Below, in pieces: positions 16,804-26,063 of a stretch of 38,349 nucleotides of DNA. Origin of the DNA: Ammoniphilus resinae (GTDB lineage Bacteria > Bacillota > Bacilli > Aneurinibacillales > RAOX-1); contig NZ_JAGGKT010000028.1 of NCBI RefSeq assembly GCF_017873965.1, forward strand, positions 1 through 38,349. The letters run 5' to 3'. Each line of letters begins with the position of its first letter. Position 1 is the stretch's first letter. A program made the translations under genes and the position numbers. The notes under the pieces were generated by a model. It worked only from the letters and a program-made list of their open reading frames with translations. It was not told the origin of the DNA and made no database searches.

Positions 16804-16995
16804 TCATCCCTTCCCATTTGTCAGTTTCACCAGCCCTTGGTAACTCCCGCCACTGATCAGCATTTGCAGCTCCTGCGAAGACATCGTAATATGCTCAACA
16901 TTATCCATCAGCCGGTTACAGCATTTCAAAAGCACGGAATCCGTCAAAATTTCTTTGCCACAGGTCGAACAGCGAAAACGAAACAGCACATTCAT
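16804..16995 (-). CDS. Small Cys-containing protein of unknown function
   Basis: 63 residues with an N-terminal CSTCG and a CC pair 16 residues on, compatible with a small zinc-binding knuckle. AAAGGGAGG sits 9 bases before the ATG, which is the main support that it is real. It is oriented opposite to the neighbouring dacB-like and ywzB genes. I do not recognise the family. Confidence 0.55.
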   Translation of the reverse strand: MNVLFRFRCSTCGKEILTDSVLLKCCNRLMDNVEHITMSSQELQMLISGGSYQGLVKLTNGKG

Positions 16996-17088
16996 CCGAA
17001 CAAAGCCTCCCTTTTGTCACTTTTACATGAGATATGTTTATGCACGAAGATTTGCTATCATGTATACTAAAGAGGGTGACTTTCAATT

Positions 17089-17115
17089 CTGACCCAATGG
17101 GATAATGCCCACAGG
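17089..17115 (-). repeat. Dispersed-repeat copy upstream of ywzB
   Basis: CTGACCCAATGGGATAATGC followed by CCACAGG, with core variant GGGATAATG. It is followed by a short run of CACCCAACAACC-type repeats to about 17160. Confidence 0.65.
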
Positions 17116-17204
17116 CACCCAACAACCAACACCCAACAACATTAACCACAAACAACCAAAAAACTCCTGCTCACAAAAGAGCGGAAGGGAGAAGGATACA
17201 TAAT

Positions 17205-17441
17205 ATGGCCACGTCCTTAGGAACGACGGGATTAATTAACATCGTGATATCGCTCATTTTCATCGCTTTGAGCTGGTGGGCCCTGCAGGCATTTCGCCTG
17301 GACGTCTTCGTCAAAAATTACAAAAGCCCACAAACCAAGGTCCTGATGATGTTGCTATCGATCGCCTTGGGGCATGGCGTTGCGCGATTTTTTATGGATT
17401 ATTTGGGCTGGTCCATCATGCTCAATCAGCTGATGAAGTAA
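17205..17441 (+). CDS. ywzB: DUF1146 family membrane protein YwzB
   Basis: 78 residues with two predicted membrane helices (about 8-28 and 44-64) and the family-typical SWWALQAFRLDVFVK between them. GGAAGGGAGAAGG precedes the ATG. B. subtilis ywzB is likewise followed by ywmB and murAA, and the same order here supports the call. Function unknown; the context suggests a link to the cell envelope. Confidence 0.85.
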   Translation: MATSLGTTGLINIVISLIFIALSWWALQAFRLDVFVKNYKSPQTKVLMMLLSIALGHGVARFFMDYLGWSIMLNQLMK

Positions 17442-17560
17442 GCATCAACCCGCACAAAATTGGTATAAGTTTCCTCATCCGTGTCCATCCTAGTAGAAAG
17501 GTTTCGACTCCAGCAGTCGGCCGCCTAGATACATAAAAAACAGGGATGAGGAGCAAAACA

Positions 17561-18415
17561 ATGATTAATAATCGTAAACAATGGGGAACCAGCCTTTTCA
17601 TGGTTGGATTGATGATATTTGCTTTTGCCTGGACGGTTTTTGCCGACCAAACTCAGCAGCAACGCGGGGATCTGGATCAAAGGGTGCAACAACAGGGCCA
17701 ATTCGGGGACCAGCATCAGCCAACGAGCCAGCTGCAATCAACAAAAGAGGCACTTGCCGCTTTACTCCAGGCTACAAAGGAAACCGGGGCAACGCCCGAG
17801 TTCATCCAACTGCACTACGGAACCCTGTACCAAACGGATTTGGACCTGCAGGAAGTAGAAGCGCTTGCGGCCCAGCTTGGCAAAACCCTGATTGGACAGG
17901 ATAGCAAACCGAGCGATGTGGAGCACACGGCGAGTCATTACAAAACGGGTTTTTCCCGCCAACTCGAGGGGGTCACCACAGAATTGCAGGTCAGCGCGAT
18001 CAAAAGCCACAATACATCCAAATCCTGGGAAAGTTATCTGACGGTGCGGATCACGGCTGATTCAAACAGCCTAGAGAGCCTCGAAAACCAGCTGGAACAA
18101 GTGCATAAAGTCCTAGAAAACATGAAAATAGTTCCTCAATTTAACTCTTGTGTCCAGGGAAATTATAATGGTACACTGAAAAATGACGTGCAATTGGCAA
18201 AGGTGAAACAGTTGCTCGACATTTTGGGTGCTGAAGTTGTAGAGAAAGTAGAAGATCCGACGGTGAAAAGCTTTTCGGCTTACACACCAGAGCTTGAACC
18301 GTTTATTTGGACCAATCAGGAGAAGATGAACATACAAGTCGGTCTGCATGTGGATCATCTCAAGCAGGTCACGAAACTAACTATAGGAACACCCATCATC
18401 ACTATGGAATATTAA
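17561..18415 (+). CDS. ywmB: YwmB family protein (TATA-box-binding-like fold)
   Basis: 284 residues. The ATG at 17561 is preferred over 17546 because GATGAGGAG lies 7 bases upstream of it. There is an N-terminal membrane anchor or signal (about 11-28, ending TVFADQ), then a Gln-rich stretch and two ~100-residue halves rich in Gln and charged residues. The family is known only as YwmB, named for structural similarity to TATA-binding protein. The residues around CVQGNYNG and its position between ywzB and murA support the assignment. The function is not established; it probably acts outside the membrane. Confidence 0.8.
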   Translation: MINNRKQWGTSLFMVGLMIFAFAWTVFADQTQQQRGDLDQRVQQQGQFGDQHQPTSQLQSTKEALAALLQATKETGATPEFIQLHYGTLYQTDLDLQEVEALAAQLGKTLIGQDSKPSDVEHTASHYKTGFSRQLEGVTTELQVSAIKSHNTSKSWESYLTVRITADSNSLESLENQLEQVHKVLENMKIVPQFNSCVQGNYNGTLKNDVQLAKVKQLLDILGAEVVEKVEDPTVKSFSAYTPELEPFIWTNQEKMNIQVGLHVDHLKQVTKLTIGTPIITMEY

Positions 18416-18557
18416 TATATAGTGGTGGAACGGAAATAGCCTGTACGTCACTGTACATAGGTCACAACCGTTAGGTGGGGTCCCCCTTTCAACGAATTAA
18501 GGCACCCCATACACCCATAGGAAGAACGGAATATAATGCAGCGGGGGGAAAGGTACT

Positions 18558-19898
18558 TTGGACAAAATCATCGTCCATGGTGGCACACGTCTATCTGGAA
18601 GAGTGAAAGTAAGTGGGGCGAAAAATGCGGTTTTACCGATTATAGCTGCAGCTCTTTTAGCAGGAACGGGAAAAAGCGTCATTCACGATGTACCCGCTCT
18701 GGATGATGTGCACACAATCGGAAACGTATTGACAGCCTTAGGTGCTGAGGCCACTTATGACAACGGAATATTGGAAGTCGACGCAACTCGCGTCAATAAA
18801 ACAGAAACACCATACGAACTCATTCGCAAAATGAGAGCCTCGTTTTTGGTCATGGGTCCTTTGCTTGCCCGTTTTGGTAATGCTCGCGTTTCTCTGCCCG
18901 GCGGTTGTGCGATTGGTACGAGACCGATCGATCAACATTTGAAGGGCTTTGAAGCAATGGGGGCACATATTGAAATCGGTCAGGGCTTTATCGATGCCTC
19001 AGTCAAAGGAAGATTGCAAGGTACGAAAATTTATTTGGACATTGCCAGCGTTGGAGCCACGGAAAACATCATGATGGCAGCAACCCTTGCGGAAGGCACG
19101 ACGATCATTGAGAATGCTGCGCAAGAACCGGAAATCGTTGATTTAGCTAACTATCTTAACGCGATGGGGGCGAAAGTCCGCGGTGCCGGTACCGGTACGA
19201 TCAAGATTGAAGGGGTTGAACAGCTTTTCGGGGCCGTACACACCGTCATTCCGGACCGGATTGAAGCTGGAACCTTCATGATTGCAGCAGCGATCACGCG
19301 CGGTGATATTTACATCGAGGGCGCGATCTCCGATCACCTGCGTCCGGTCATTGCCAAACTGCGTGAAATGGGCGTCATCATCAAAGAAGACGAAAACGGC
19401 ATCCACGTCACCGCAACCGGCAAACTGAAAGCTGTCGACGTGAAGACCCTGCCGCATCCCGGTTTTCCAACCGATATGCAGTCGCAGTTTATGGCTTTAT
19501 TGATGACCTCCGATGGTTCAAGCATCGTCTCCGAAACGGTATTTGAAAATCGCTTCATGCATGTCGATGAGTTCAAGCGTATGGGAGCCAAGATCAAAAT
19601 CGAAGGCCGCAGCGCTGTCGTGCAAGGCAACCAGAAGTTGCAAGGCGCAGAAGTGACGGCAACCGATTTGCGAGCCGGTGCAGCGTTGATCCTAGTTGGC
19701 CTTGTGTCTGAAGGAAAAACCGAAGTCGGCGGTCTGCATCATATCGATCGCGGCTATGTCGATTTGACTGGAAAACTGCGATCCCTCGGAGCGACGATTA
19801 CCCGCTTGTCGGAGGAAGCAGAGAAGAAAGAAGCACAAGAAGCTACTGCAGAAAATACTTCATCTAACGTTATCAAATTACGAACTTCATATGCCTAA
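18558..19898 (+). CDS. murA: UDP-N-acetylglucosamine 1-carboxyvinyltransferase (MurA)
   Basis: 446 residues. It transfers enolpyruvate from PEP to UDP-GlcNAc, the first committed step of peptidoglycan synthesis, in the cytoplasm. Visible: K22-N23 in [11 protein letters not shown], and the PEP-binding, fosfomycin-target cysteine C117 in [14 protein letters not shown], both at the positions seen in MurA of other bacteria. The start is TTG at 18558 after GGGGGGAAAGG. Its position after ywzB-ywmB matches the B. subtilis murAA locus. A ~30-residue polar tail ([18 protein letters not shown]) extends the C-terminus. A terminator follows. Confidence 0.96.
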   Translation: MDKIIVHGGTRLSGRVKVSGAKNAVLPIIAAALLAGTGKSVIHDVPALDDVHTIGNVLTALGAEATYDNGILEVDATRVNKTETPYELIRKMRASFLVMGPLLARFGNARVSLPGGCAIGTRPIDQHLKGFEAMGAHIEIGQGFIDASVKGRLQGTKIYLDIASVGATENIMMAATLAEGTTIIENAAQEPEIVDLANYLNAMGAKVRGAGTGTIKIEGVEQLFGAVHTVIPDRIEAGTFMIAAAITRGDIYIEGAISDHLRPVIAKLREMGVIIKEDENGIHVTATGKLKAVDVKTLPHPGFPTDMQSQFMALLMTSDGSSIVSETVFENRFMHVDEFKRMGAKIKIEGRSAVVQGNQKLQGAEVTATDLRAGAALILVGLVSEGKTEVGGLHHIDRGYVDLTGKLRSLGATITRLSEEAEKKEAQEATAENTSSNVIKLRTSYA

Positions 19899-19906
19899 TA
19901 CCTAAG

Positions 19907-19940
19907 CCCTCTATCACCGTATGTGTTTAGAGGGTTTTTT
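19907..19940 (+). terminator. Terminator after murA
   Basis: CCCTCTA and TAGAGGG form a stem around a ~15-base loop, followed by six Ts, 9 bases after the murA stop. Confidence 0.85.
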
Positions 19941-20123
19941 ATGTGCGTTTTTGGGCGTTTTGTGCCTGTTTTTTCTGTCGAACGGTGGGAACTTCTGCCG
20001 ATTTCCAAATTTGGGTAGCATAAGATGAAGGATGCTTGATAAAATGGGAATTGGTATTATTTTGAAAGTCGAATTGAAAATTTCGTTTCGTCAGTTGACA
20101 ATGGGGAGAAAGGAAGTCATCAC

Positions 20124-21812
20124 ATGGGGTATCAGGAAGCATATCAACGCTGGCTGCAGGCTGAGCAGTTGGACCCAGCTTTAAAGGCCGAGTTGACGGC
20201 CATTCAAGGCAAGGAAAAAGAAATCGAGGAACGTTTTTACCAGTCCCTCGAATTCGGAACAGGCGGTTTGCGCGGCGTAATCGGCGCCGGGACCAATCGC
20301 ATGAACAAATACACCGTGCGAAAAGCCACCCAAGGGCTGGCTCAATATATATCGAAGCAAGGCGAAGAGGCGAAGCAAAAAGGGGTCGTAATCGCGTACG
20401 ATTCGCGGCATTTTTCCCCCGAGTTTGCCCGTGAGGCGGGACTTGTCCTCGCCCACAACGGCATCAAAGCCTACGTCTTCAAGGAACTGCGTCCAACGCC
20501 GGAACTGTCGTTTGCAGTGCGCCACCTCGGCGCGACCGCCGGGATCGTCGTTACCGCCAGCCATAACCCGCCGGAATATAACGGCTACAAAGTCTACTGG
20601 CGTGACGGTGCCCAAATCGCCACCGAACTCGCCGCAGCGATCACCGCGGAGATCGCTCAGGTGGAGAACGAGCTTGAAGTGGAGGCCGCTTCGCTTGACG
20701 AGGCCTTGGCGGATGGTCGTTTTTCCTGGATCGGGGATGAGCTGGATGATGCCTACCAGGCCAAGTTGCAGTCGCTGATTCTCCAACCCAAGGACCAAAA
20801 TCGCGATTACAAAATCGTCTACACCCCGCTTCACGGTACAGGCAACAAGCCAGTGCGCCGGATCCTCGAGTCGATGGGCTTTGAGAACGTGGCGGTTGTG
20901 CCGGAGCAGGAACTCCCTGACGCCAATTTTTCCACAGTCACATCCCCGAATCCAGAGGAGCACCAGGCGTTTCGTCTGGCCATCGCGTTAGCCGAGAAAG
21001 AGGGCGCGGAACTGATCATGGGAACCGATCCCGATGCGGATCGCACAGGCGTCGTCGTGCGGGATGATCAAGGGAAGTTCGTGGTGCTGACCGGCAACCA
21101 ACTGGGCGCTTTGATGCTCGATTATATTCTTTCGACGCGGTCCGCTCGCGGAGAGCTTCCTTCGAATGGGGTCGTAATCAAAACGATCGTCACTTCCGAA
21201 ATTGGCGCCGCCGTCGCCTCCCGCTATGGCTTGGAGACGTTGAACACTTTGACCGGTTTTAAATTTATCGGCGAGAAAATCAAGCAGTTCGAAGAAACCG
21301 GCGAAAAGTCATTTCTCTTCGGTTATGAGGAGAGCTACGGTTATCTAGTCGGCGATTTCTGCCGTGACAAAGACGCGGTCCAGGCCTGCATGGTCGCTGC
21401 CGAGATGGGTGCCTATTATAAGAGCCAAGGGCGTACCTTATACCAAGCGCTCATGGAGCTTTTTGGGGTGGTCGGCTTTTACCGCGAAGGGCTCGTCTCT
21501 CTCACCTTGAAGGGAGTCGACGGCGTCCAACAAATTCAAGCGATGATGGAAAAACTCCGTCAACAACCGCCAACCAACATTGCCGGCATCGCCGTCCGCG
21601 AAGCCAAAGACTACAAACCCGGGATTGACGGCCTACCCCCGGCGAACGTACTCAAATACTTTTTAGCGGATGATTCCTGGTTCGCCGCCCGCCCTTCCGG
21701 AACCGAACCAAAGATCAAATTCTACTTCGGCGTCAAAGGCACCAGCCTCCAAGATTCCGAAACCCGCTTAGCAGGGTTGCAAAAATCTGTCATGGACCTC
21801 TTCCAAGGCTAA
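20124..21812 (+). CDS. pgcA: Phospho-sugar mutase (phosphoglucomutase/phosphomannomutase, PgcA-like)
   Basis: 562 residues, the length of the long Firmicutes alpha-phosphoglucomutases. All four family motifs are visible: the phosphoserine loop with S146 in [13 protein letters not shown], the metal loop DPDADR (D302, D304, D306), the sugar loop GYEESYGYL, and the phosphate-binding [13 protein letters not shown] near the end. It interconverts hexose 1- and 6-phosphates, supplying UDP-glucose for cell-wall glycans. GGGGAGAAAGGAAG lies before the ATG. It stands alone between two terminators. Mannose versus glucose specificity cannot be told by eye. Confidence 0.93.
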   Translation: MGYQEAYQRWLQAEQLDPALKAELTAIQGKEKEIEERFYQSLEFGTGGLRGVIGAGTNRMNKYTVRKATQGLAQYISKQGEEAKQKGVVIAYDSRHFSPEFAREAGLVLAHNGIKAYVFKELRPTPELSFAVRHLGATAGIVVTASHNPPEYNGYKVYWRDGAQIATELAAAITAEIAQVENELEVEAASLDEALADGRFSWIGDELDDAYQAKLQSLILQPKDQNRDYKIVYTPLHGTGNKPVRRILESMGFENVAVVPEQELPDANFSTVTSPNPEEHQAFRLAIALAEKEGAELIMGTDPDADRTGVVVRDDQGKFVVLTGNQLGALMLDYILSTRSARGELPSNGVVIKTIVTSEIGAAVASRYGLETLNTLTGFKFIGEKIKQFEETGEKSFLFGYEESYGYLVGDFCRDKDAVQACMVAAEMGAYYKSQGRTLYQALMELFGVVGFYREGLVSLTLKGVDGVQQIQAMMEKLRQQPPTNIAGIAVREAKDYKPGIDGLPPANVLKYFLADDSWFAARPSGTEPKIKFYFGVKGTSLQDSETRLAGLQKSVMDLFQG

Positions 21813-21869
21813 GTCAGAGTTATAAGATCAGATCACGAGGTCGCGATCACACCTGACTGAAGACATAGT

Positions 21870-21919
21870 CCCCCCGTATCACAAAAGCAGTCGTTGTGGT
21901 ACGGGGGGTATTCTTTTTT
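21870..21919 (+). terminator. Strong terminator after the phospho-sugar mutase gene
   Basis: CCCCCCGTATCACA pairs with TGTGGTACGGGGGG (14 bp, one G-T wobble), followed by a T-run. It lies ~58 bases after the stop. Confidence 0.85.
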
Positions 21920-22260
21920 CATCTATGTTCACTATCCCCTTGCCTCCGGTAAGAGAACTGACCCTAGTTTAACTGACCCTAGTTTTTTTCATGTTTATCC
22001 CCACTATCCCCGTGGGTCCGGGCAGCTAGTCATGACTATTGATTCTTTCCACAGCCTATGCCCACTATCCCTTTTGCTCCGGTAAGAGAACTGACCCTAG
22101 TTTTTTCATATGTTTATCCCCACTATCCCCGTGGGTCCGGGCAGCTAGTCATGACTATGGATTCTTTCCACAGCCTATGCCCACTATCCCCTTGCCTCCG
22201 GTAAGAGAACTGACCCTAGTTTTTTTTCATGTTTATTCCCACTATCCCCGTGGGTCCGGA
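21920..22260 (+). repeat. ~119-bp tandem array, each unit carrying two dispersed-repeat copies
   Basis: CACTATCCC occurs six times, at about 21930, 22002, 22063, 22121, 22182 and 22240. Alternate copies are followed by TTGCCTCCGG/TTTGCTCCGG or GTGGGTCCGG. Like copies are 119 bases apart; the first interval is 133 because ACTGACCCTAGTTT is duplicated there. Intervening text (AAGAGAACTGACCCTAGTTT, CAGCTAGTCATGACTAT) also repeats. No supportable gene. Confidence 0.9.
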
Positions 22261-22270
22261 CGGGCCTGCC

Positions 22271-22630
22271 TTATCTGACTAAGGGGGAGAGTGGAAATAA
22301 AAGGACCCCTAGGTGTCCGGGTTCAAGCTTTAGTCCTGCGTCGACCTGACTAAAGGGGAGAGTGGTCACAGGTGAGAAAAATAAAAGGACCCCTAGGTGT
22401 CCGGGTTCAAGCTATAGTCCTGCCTCTGACCTGACTAAAGGGGAGAGTGGTCACAGGTGAGGAAAATAAAAGGACCCCTAGGTGTCCGGGTTCAAGCTAT
22501 AGTCCTGCCTCTGACCTGACTAAAGGGGAGAGTGGTCACAGGTGAGAAAAATAAAAGGACCCCTAGATGTCCAGGTTCAAGCTATAGTCCTGCCTCTGAC
22601 CTGACTAAAGGGGAGAGTGGTCACAGGTGT
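22271..22630 (-). repeat. 85-bp tandem array with GGGAGAGTGG core variant
   Basis: GGACCCCTAGGTGTCC-type segments start at 22303, 22387, 22472 and 22557 (spacings 84, 85, 85), alternating with five CTGACTAA(A/G)GGGGAGAGTGG sequences, most continuing TCACAGGTGAG. The core is the dispersed repeat with T changed to G (GGGAGAGTG). It abuts the 119-bp array in opposite orientation. From 22640 to 22746 nothing is recognisable. Confidence 0.9.
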
Positions 22631-22746
22631 GAGAAAAATATAATGAACCAGTGAGTTCCAGATAAAGATAAGCCCATAGCAGGTCCATCCCCCCTGCCTT
22701 ACAAGGCCGAGACCGTGCCTCTCCCCAATCACTTCACCATTTCAAT

Positions 22747-23346
22747 TTAAACACAAACAGCCTTTTGGATAATTGTAATGCCTGGATCATTGGCCATAGC
22801 CCCGATAACAATGGAAAGAACACCGCCGTCGATGGGAAGTGGTTCATCACAGGCTTCCAGGAAATCGTTTGCCAAGGCAATGATATCACCAACGGTTACA
22901 CAGGCGGTTGGATCGAAACCGAGGGCTAATTTTTGTGCACGAGTCAAACAGACTACGTAACGAAGGCTAACTCCACCGATATTTTCTTGGGCATTATTTA
23001 TCGTCGTGGTACACAAACAGGTATTAAGCAAATTGACTACGAGTTGTCTCAGAATATTTTCTCGCACGTTCGTTTGGTCAGTACATGTGATGACCGGATT
23101 ATCCATTATATTTCGCACAGCAGCTGCACAAGCCTCTGTATTAGCAGTACTAGCGGAGCAGTTATTACACGGAGCGGGATCCTCATTTAACAATGCATCA
23201 ATAAACGAGGATCGCATCCGCATGCACGCAACGGCTGAGCAGATATCTGCTGCGTCAAAAGTATCTAAGTTAAAAGCCGGACCCATTCCCCCTTCAGTAT
23301 AGAATCCTAAAGATCTCGGCTCAAAAAACGGACACCTAATTCCCAT
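22747..23346 (-). CDS. Cysteine-rich protein of unknown function (13 Cys)
   Basis: 199 residues with cysteines at 5, 36, 41, 60, 63, 73, 88, 110, 112, 133, 149, 166 and 198; there is no signal peptide or membrane helix. AAAGGAGGT lies ahead of the ATG, so the gene is very likely real. A helical middle section (MDNPVITC...RENILRQLVVNLL) is followed by another conserved-looking block (YVVCLTRAQKLALGFDP). I do not recognise the family. Many Cys with no export signal, next to a YheC/D-like gene and spoIID, would fit a spore coat or crust protein assembled in the mother cell, but that is inference. Transcribed divergently from the ATP-grasp gene. Confidence 0.75.
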   Translation of the reverse strand: MGIRCPFFEPRSLGFYTEGGMGPAFNLDTFDAADICSAVACMRMRSSFIDALLNEDPAPCNNCSASTANTEACAAAVRNIMDNPVITCTDQTNVRENILRQLVVNLLNTCLCTTTINNAQENIGGVSLRYVVCLTRAQKLALGFDPTACVTVGDIIALANDFLEACDEPLPIDGGVLSIVIGAMANDPGITIIQKAVCV

Positions 23347-23538
23347 TTAACATTACCTCCTTTATCTCTATCCTATTAACTCTTCCATCCAAAGGTATCA
23401 GGACGAACGCTTGATTTTGCTATGCAAAAGCGGAAAGAAAATATTTAGGATTTTTATAGGGAGGAATCCAAGAGAAAGGAAGTTTTCGAGAATAGAATAA
23501 ATGAAAGCTTTGCAGCAAAATGGGGAGGGGTGATTTCA

Positions 23539-24282
23539 ATGAGAAGAAAGTCCAAAAGCAAATGGAGCAAGTATAAACTGATGCTCCAAGATAAAGAACT
23601 AGTCGCGCATTTGCCGGAGACAGAGCTGTTCACGGAAAGTATGCTTTGGCAATTTCTTGACAAATACAATCAGGTGATCGTAAAACCGAGCCGGGGGAGC
23701 AGGGGTTATGGTGTGATCCAGGTGTCTTCCCTGGGGGATGATCAATATGAAATTCATGCGGAAAATACCAGAAAAACCATAAAAGGTAGAAAAGAAACCT
23801 ATGAGTATTTGGTAGCCCGCCATTTGAGAAGAAAGAAGAGATATATTGTTCAGCAAAGAATTCCTTTAGCTACCATCAATGGGTGCCCGATAGATTTGCG
23901 GGTGATGGTTCAACGCAAAAAGGGGTCCTCAGAATGGGTGGTGACAGGAAAGCTGGTCAAGGTCGCCAACCGAGGCTTCATTGTTACCAATCTAGCGAAA
24001 GCTCTTCTTCCCGTGGACCAGGCGATTTCTATGTCCTCGATAAAAGACTATCCGCTTGATAGTCTAGTAACGACAATGGACCAGATTTCTCTCCGAGCAT
24101 CGGAAGAATTGGTGAAGAGCTTCCCTAACCAACGAACCATTGGCTACGACATAGGTATCGATCAAAACGGCCAAGTTTGGATCATCGAAGCCAACTTTTC
24201 CCCGATGATCTCCCTTTTCCGCAGACTGGGCGATCGTGAAATGTACCGTCGGATCAGATGGTATAAATCAGCAAACGAGTAA
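23539..24282 (+). CDS. YheC/YheD-like ATP-grasp protein
   Basis: 247 residues from the ATG at 23539, which has GGGGAGGGG 8 bases upstream; a GTG at 23530 overlaps that site. ATP-grasp features: VKPSRGSRGYGVIQV (nucleotide-binding lysine and Gly-rich loop), YIVQQRIPL, a DLRVMVQ strand, and the metal-binding end DIGIDQNGQVWIIEANFSPM. YheC and YheD in Bacillus are endospore-coat-associated ATP-grasp proteins. This one is shorter and lacks their N-terminal part, keeping only the ATP-grasp domain. The substrate is unknown. Confidence 0.82.
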   Translation: MRRKSKSKWSKYKLMLQDKELVAHLPETELFTESMLWQFLDKYNQVIVKPSRGSRGYGVIQVSSLGDDQYEIHAENTRKTIKGRKETYEYLVARHLRRKKRYIVQQRIPLATINGCPIDLRVMVQRKKGSSEWVVTGKLVKVANRGFIVTNLAKALLPVDQAISMSSIKDYPLDSLVTTMDQISLRASEELVKSFPNQRTIGYDIGIDQNGQVWIIEANFSPMISLFRRLGDREMYRRIRWYKSANE

Positions 24283-24437
24283 CCCGAATCAACGGACCCA
24301 TTTCCTCAATTAACGAAAAACCCCTTTTCTACGATCAACGGATCTGATGTCCGCCGCGCCCATTTTCCCACTTCTAACCGCCGCACCTGCTGAATATATT
24401 ATCCATAGGACAAAGTGATGTGGGGGTGACATGTGAC

Positions 24438-24677
24438 ATGGAGGACTTTTCCTTCCTGAAGAAAATGTTTTGTGCGATTTGCCAGGAGCAGACCTGTGAT
24501 TCCTGTTTTGTTCCAGAGTACACCCGTTTTCTGATGAAAATGGGGGAGCAGGAGTCCTGTGTTCTTTGCCAGCGGAAAACCCCGTACCGGGTCAGTGAGC
24601 AGATTGCACAGCGGCAATTTTATGTGGAGGGATCCGGACAGTTGTGCGAGGACTGTTACCATCAGTTGTCGGAGTAA
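24438..24677 (+). CDS. Small four-cysteine-pair zinc-binding protein
   Basis: 79 residues from the ATG at 24438 (GGGGGTG about 9 bases upstream); a GTG start at 24420 is also possible. It has CAIC, CDSC, CVLC and CEDC pairs, enough for two zinc knuckles. The second half, CVLC...FYVEGSGQLCEDCYHQL, is reminiscent of the short sporulation anti-sigma factor Gin/CsfB. With spoIID next to it a sporulation role is plausible, but the resemblance is only pattern-level. Confidence 0.6.
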   Translation: MEDFSFLKKMFCAICQEQTCDSCFVPEYTRFLMKMGEQESCVLCQRKTPYRVSEQIAQRQFYVEGSGQLCEDCYHQLSE

Positions 24678-24796
24678 AGCCTGCCGCAACTCTGGCGGCC
24701 ACCTCGGCCACGACGGCAACCACAACGGTTGACCGGACAGACCCGGACGGATCCCCGACCCACCCGCGTCCAAAACAACACCCACCCCCCTCCCTT

Positions 24797-24822
24797 AGTG
24801 GAAGGGATAATGACCACAGAGC
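24797..24822 (-). repeat. Dispersed-repeat copy upstream of spoIID
   Basis: GTGGAAGGGATAATGACCAC followed by AGAG; core variant GGGATAATG with the CCACAG end. Confidence 0.6.
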
Positions 24823-24867
24823 CTAGCAAAACGAACTACTTTGACAGCAGATGATGGAGGTACGCTC

Positions 24868-25881
24868 ATGAAACGAGTAGGGATGGGACTAGCCATCTTA
24901 CTGGCAATCACTTTATTGATCCCAGCAATTGTCACTTATTTCATTTCCGATGATGAAACAGATCCGACGACAGCCACCAGAACTACCACAGGGCCCCCGC
25001 CCTCGTTTGAAACGCTAAAAAACCAAATCCCAATTTCTGTCTACCGCACGGAAAGCAAGCAGGTCGAGATCTACCCCATCGAAGAATACATTACCGGCGT
25101 GGTGGCGGCGGAGATGCCCGCGGATTTTGAGATGGAAGCCTTGAAGGCGCAGGCTTTGGCGGCGCGGACGTATATTATTCGGCGAGTCGCTGAGAAGGAC
25201 TTTTCAGATGTGCCGGAGAACGCTTTTGTGACCGATACCATCAAGCATCAGGTGTTCCTCGATGAGGAGCAGCGAAAAGCGGTCTGGGGTCGCGACTACA
25301 CCTGGAAAGACAACAAGGTCAAGCAAGCCGTAGTGGAAACCGCGGGAAAGGTGCTGACCTATGACGGGAAGCCGATTAATGCGACGTTTTTTTCCACTAG
25401 CAATGGCTATACCGAAAACTCAGAAGAATATTGGGCAAACAAAATCCCCTACCTCCGCAGCGTCGAGGTCCCCTGGGATAAAGAGTCCCCGAAATACCAA
25501 ACCAAGCTAGAGTTCCCGATCCGAGAGCTGGAGCAAAAACTGAACATCCGCGTCGCCTCAGCAGCCTCCGCGCCAACCGCTTGGTCGAAGGTGCTGGACC
25601 AGACTACAGGGAACCGGATTGGAAAAATGAAAATCGGTGAAAAAGAATTCAGCGGCCGCGAGATTCGGGAAAAGTTGGGGCTGCCGTCGTCGGCTTTTGA
25701 GTGGCAGATTCAAAACGGCAAAGTCCACATCACCGCCTTCGGCTATGGACACGGTGTCGGGATGAGCCAGTGGGGCGCCAACGGGATGGCTCAGGAAGGG
25801 AAAAAGGCGGATGAGATCGTCCAATATTTTTATAAGGGCATCGCGATCGAAGACTATCATCAGTGGGTGAAAGAGAGCTAG
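24868..25881 (+). CDS. spoIID: Stage II sporulation protein D (SpoIID), lytic transglycosylase
   Basis: 337 residues from the ATG at 24868, chosen because GATGGAGGT lies 7 bases upstream; an in-frame TTG at 24841 has none. There is an N-terminal membrane anchor (about 4-26), then the SpoIID domain with EEYITGVVAAEMPADFE, whose glutamate in AAEMP (E82) is the expected catalytic residue, and ALKAQALAARTY. The C-terminal signature FGYGHGVGMSQWGANGMA is intact. With SpoIIP and SpoIIM it degrades septal peptidoglycan during engulfment of the forespore, in the mother cell. In B. subtilis murAA-spoIID-spoIIQ are adjacent; here ~5 kb of other genes and repeats separate murA from spoIID. Confidence 0.95.
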   Translation: MKRVGMGLAILLAITLLIPAIVTYFISDDETDPTTATRTTTGPPPSFETLKNQIPISVYRTESKQVEIYPIEEYITGVVAAEMPADFEMEALKAQALAARTYIIRRVAEKDFSDVPENAFVTDTIKHQVFLDEEQRKAVWGRDYTWKDNKVKQAVVETAGKVLTYDGKPINATFFSTSNGYTENSEEYWANKIPYLRSVEVPWDKESPKYQTKLEFPIRELEQKLNIRVASAASAPTAWSKVLDQTTGNRIGKMKIGEKEFSGREIREKLGLPSSAFEWQIQNGKVHITAFGYGHGVGMSQWGANGMAQEGKKADEIVQYFYKGIAIEDYHQWVKES

Positions 25882-25900
25882 CGGACCAACGTCCTGGCCC

Positions 25901-25930
25901 CCTTTGGCCACTATCCCATCGAGTCAGCAC
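25901..25930 (+). repeat. Dispersed-repeat copy immediately after spoIID
   Basis: CCTTTGGCCACTATCCCATC then GAGTCAG, beginning 19 bases after the spoIID stop. No terminator is evident here. Confidence 0.7.
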
Positions 25931-26063
25931 CGCCTTGGCGGCCCGCGTTTGTCCCCAAAAAACTTTTCAAAAAAAATTAGTATAATTTTTCCGAAATTGC
26001 GCACACCCTCAGGTTTAAATCTCACCTCACCTGGACATGCTTGTTGATGAGGTGATGAATATC

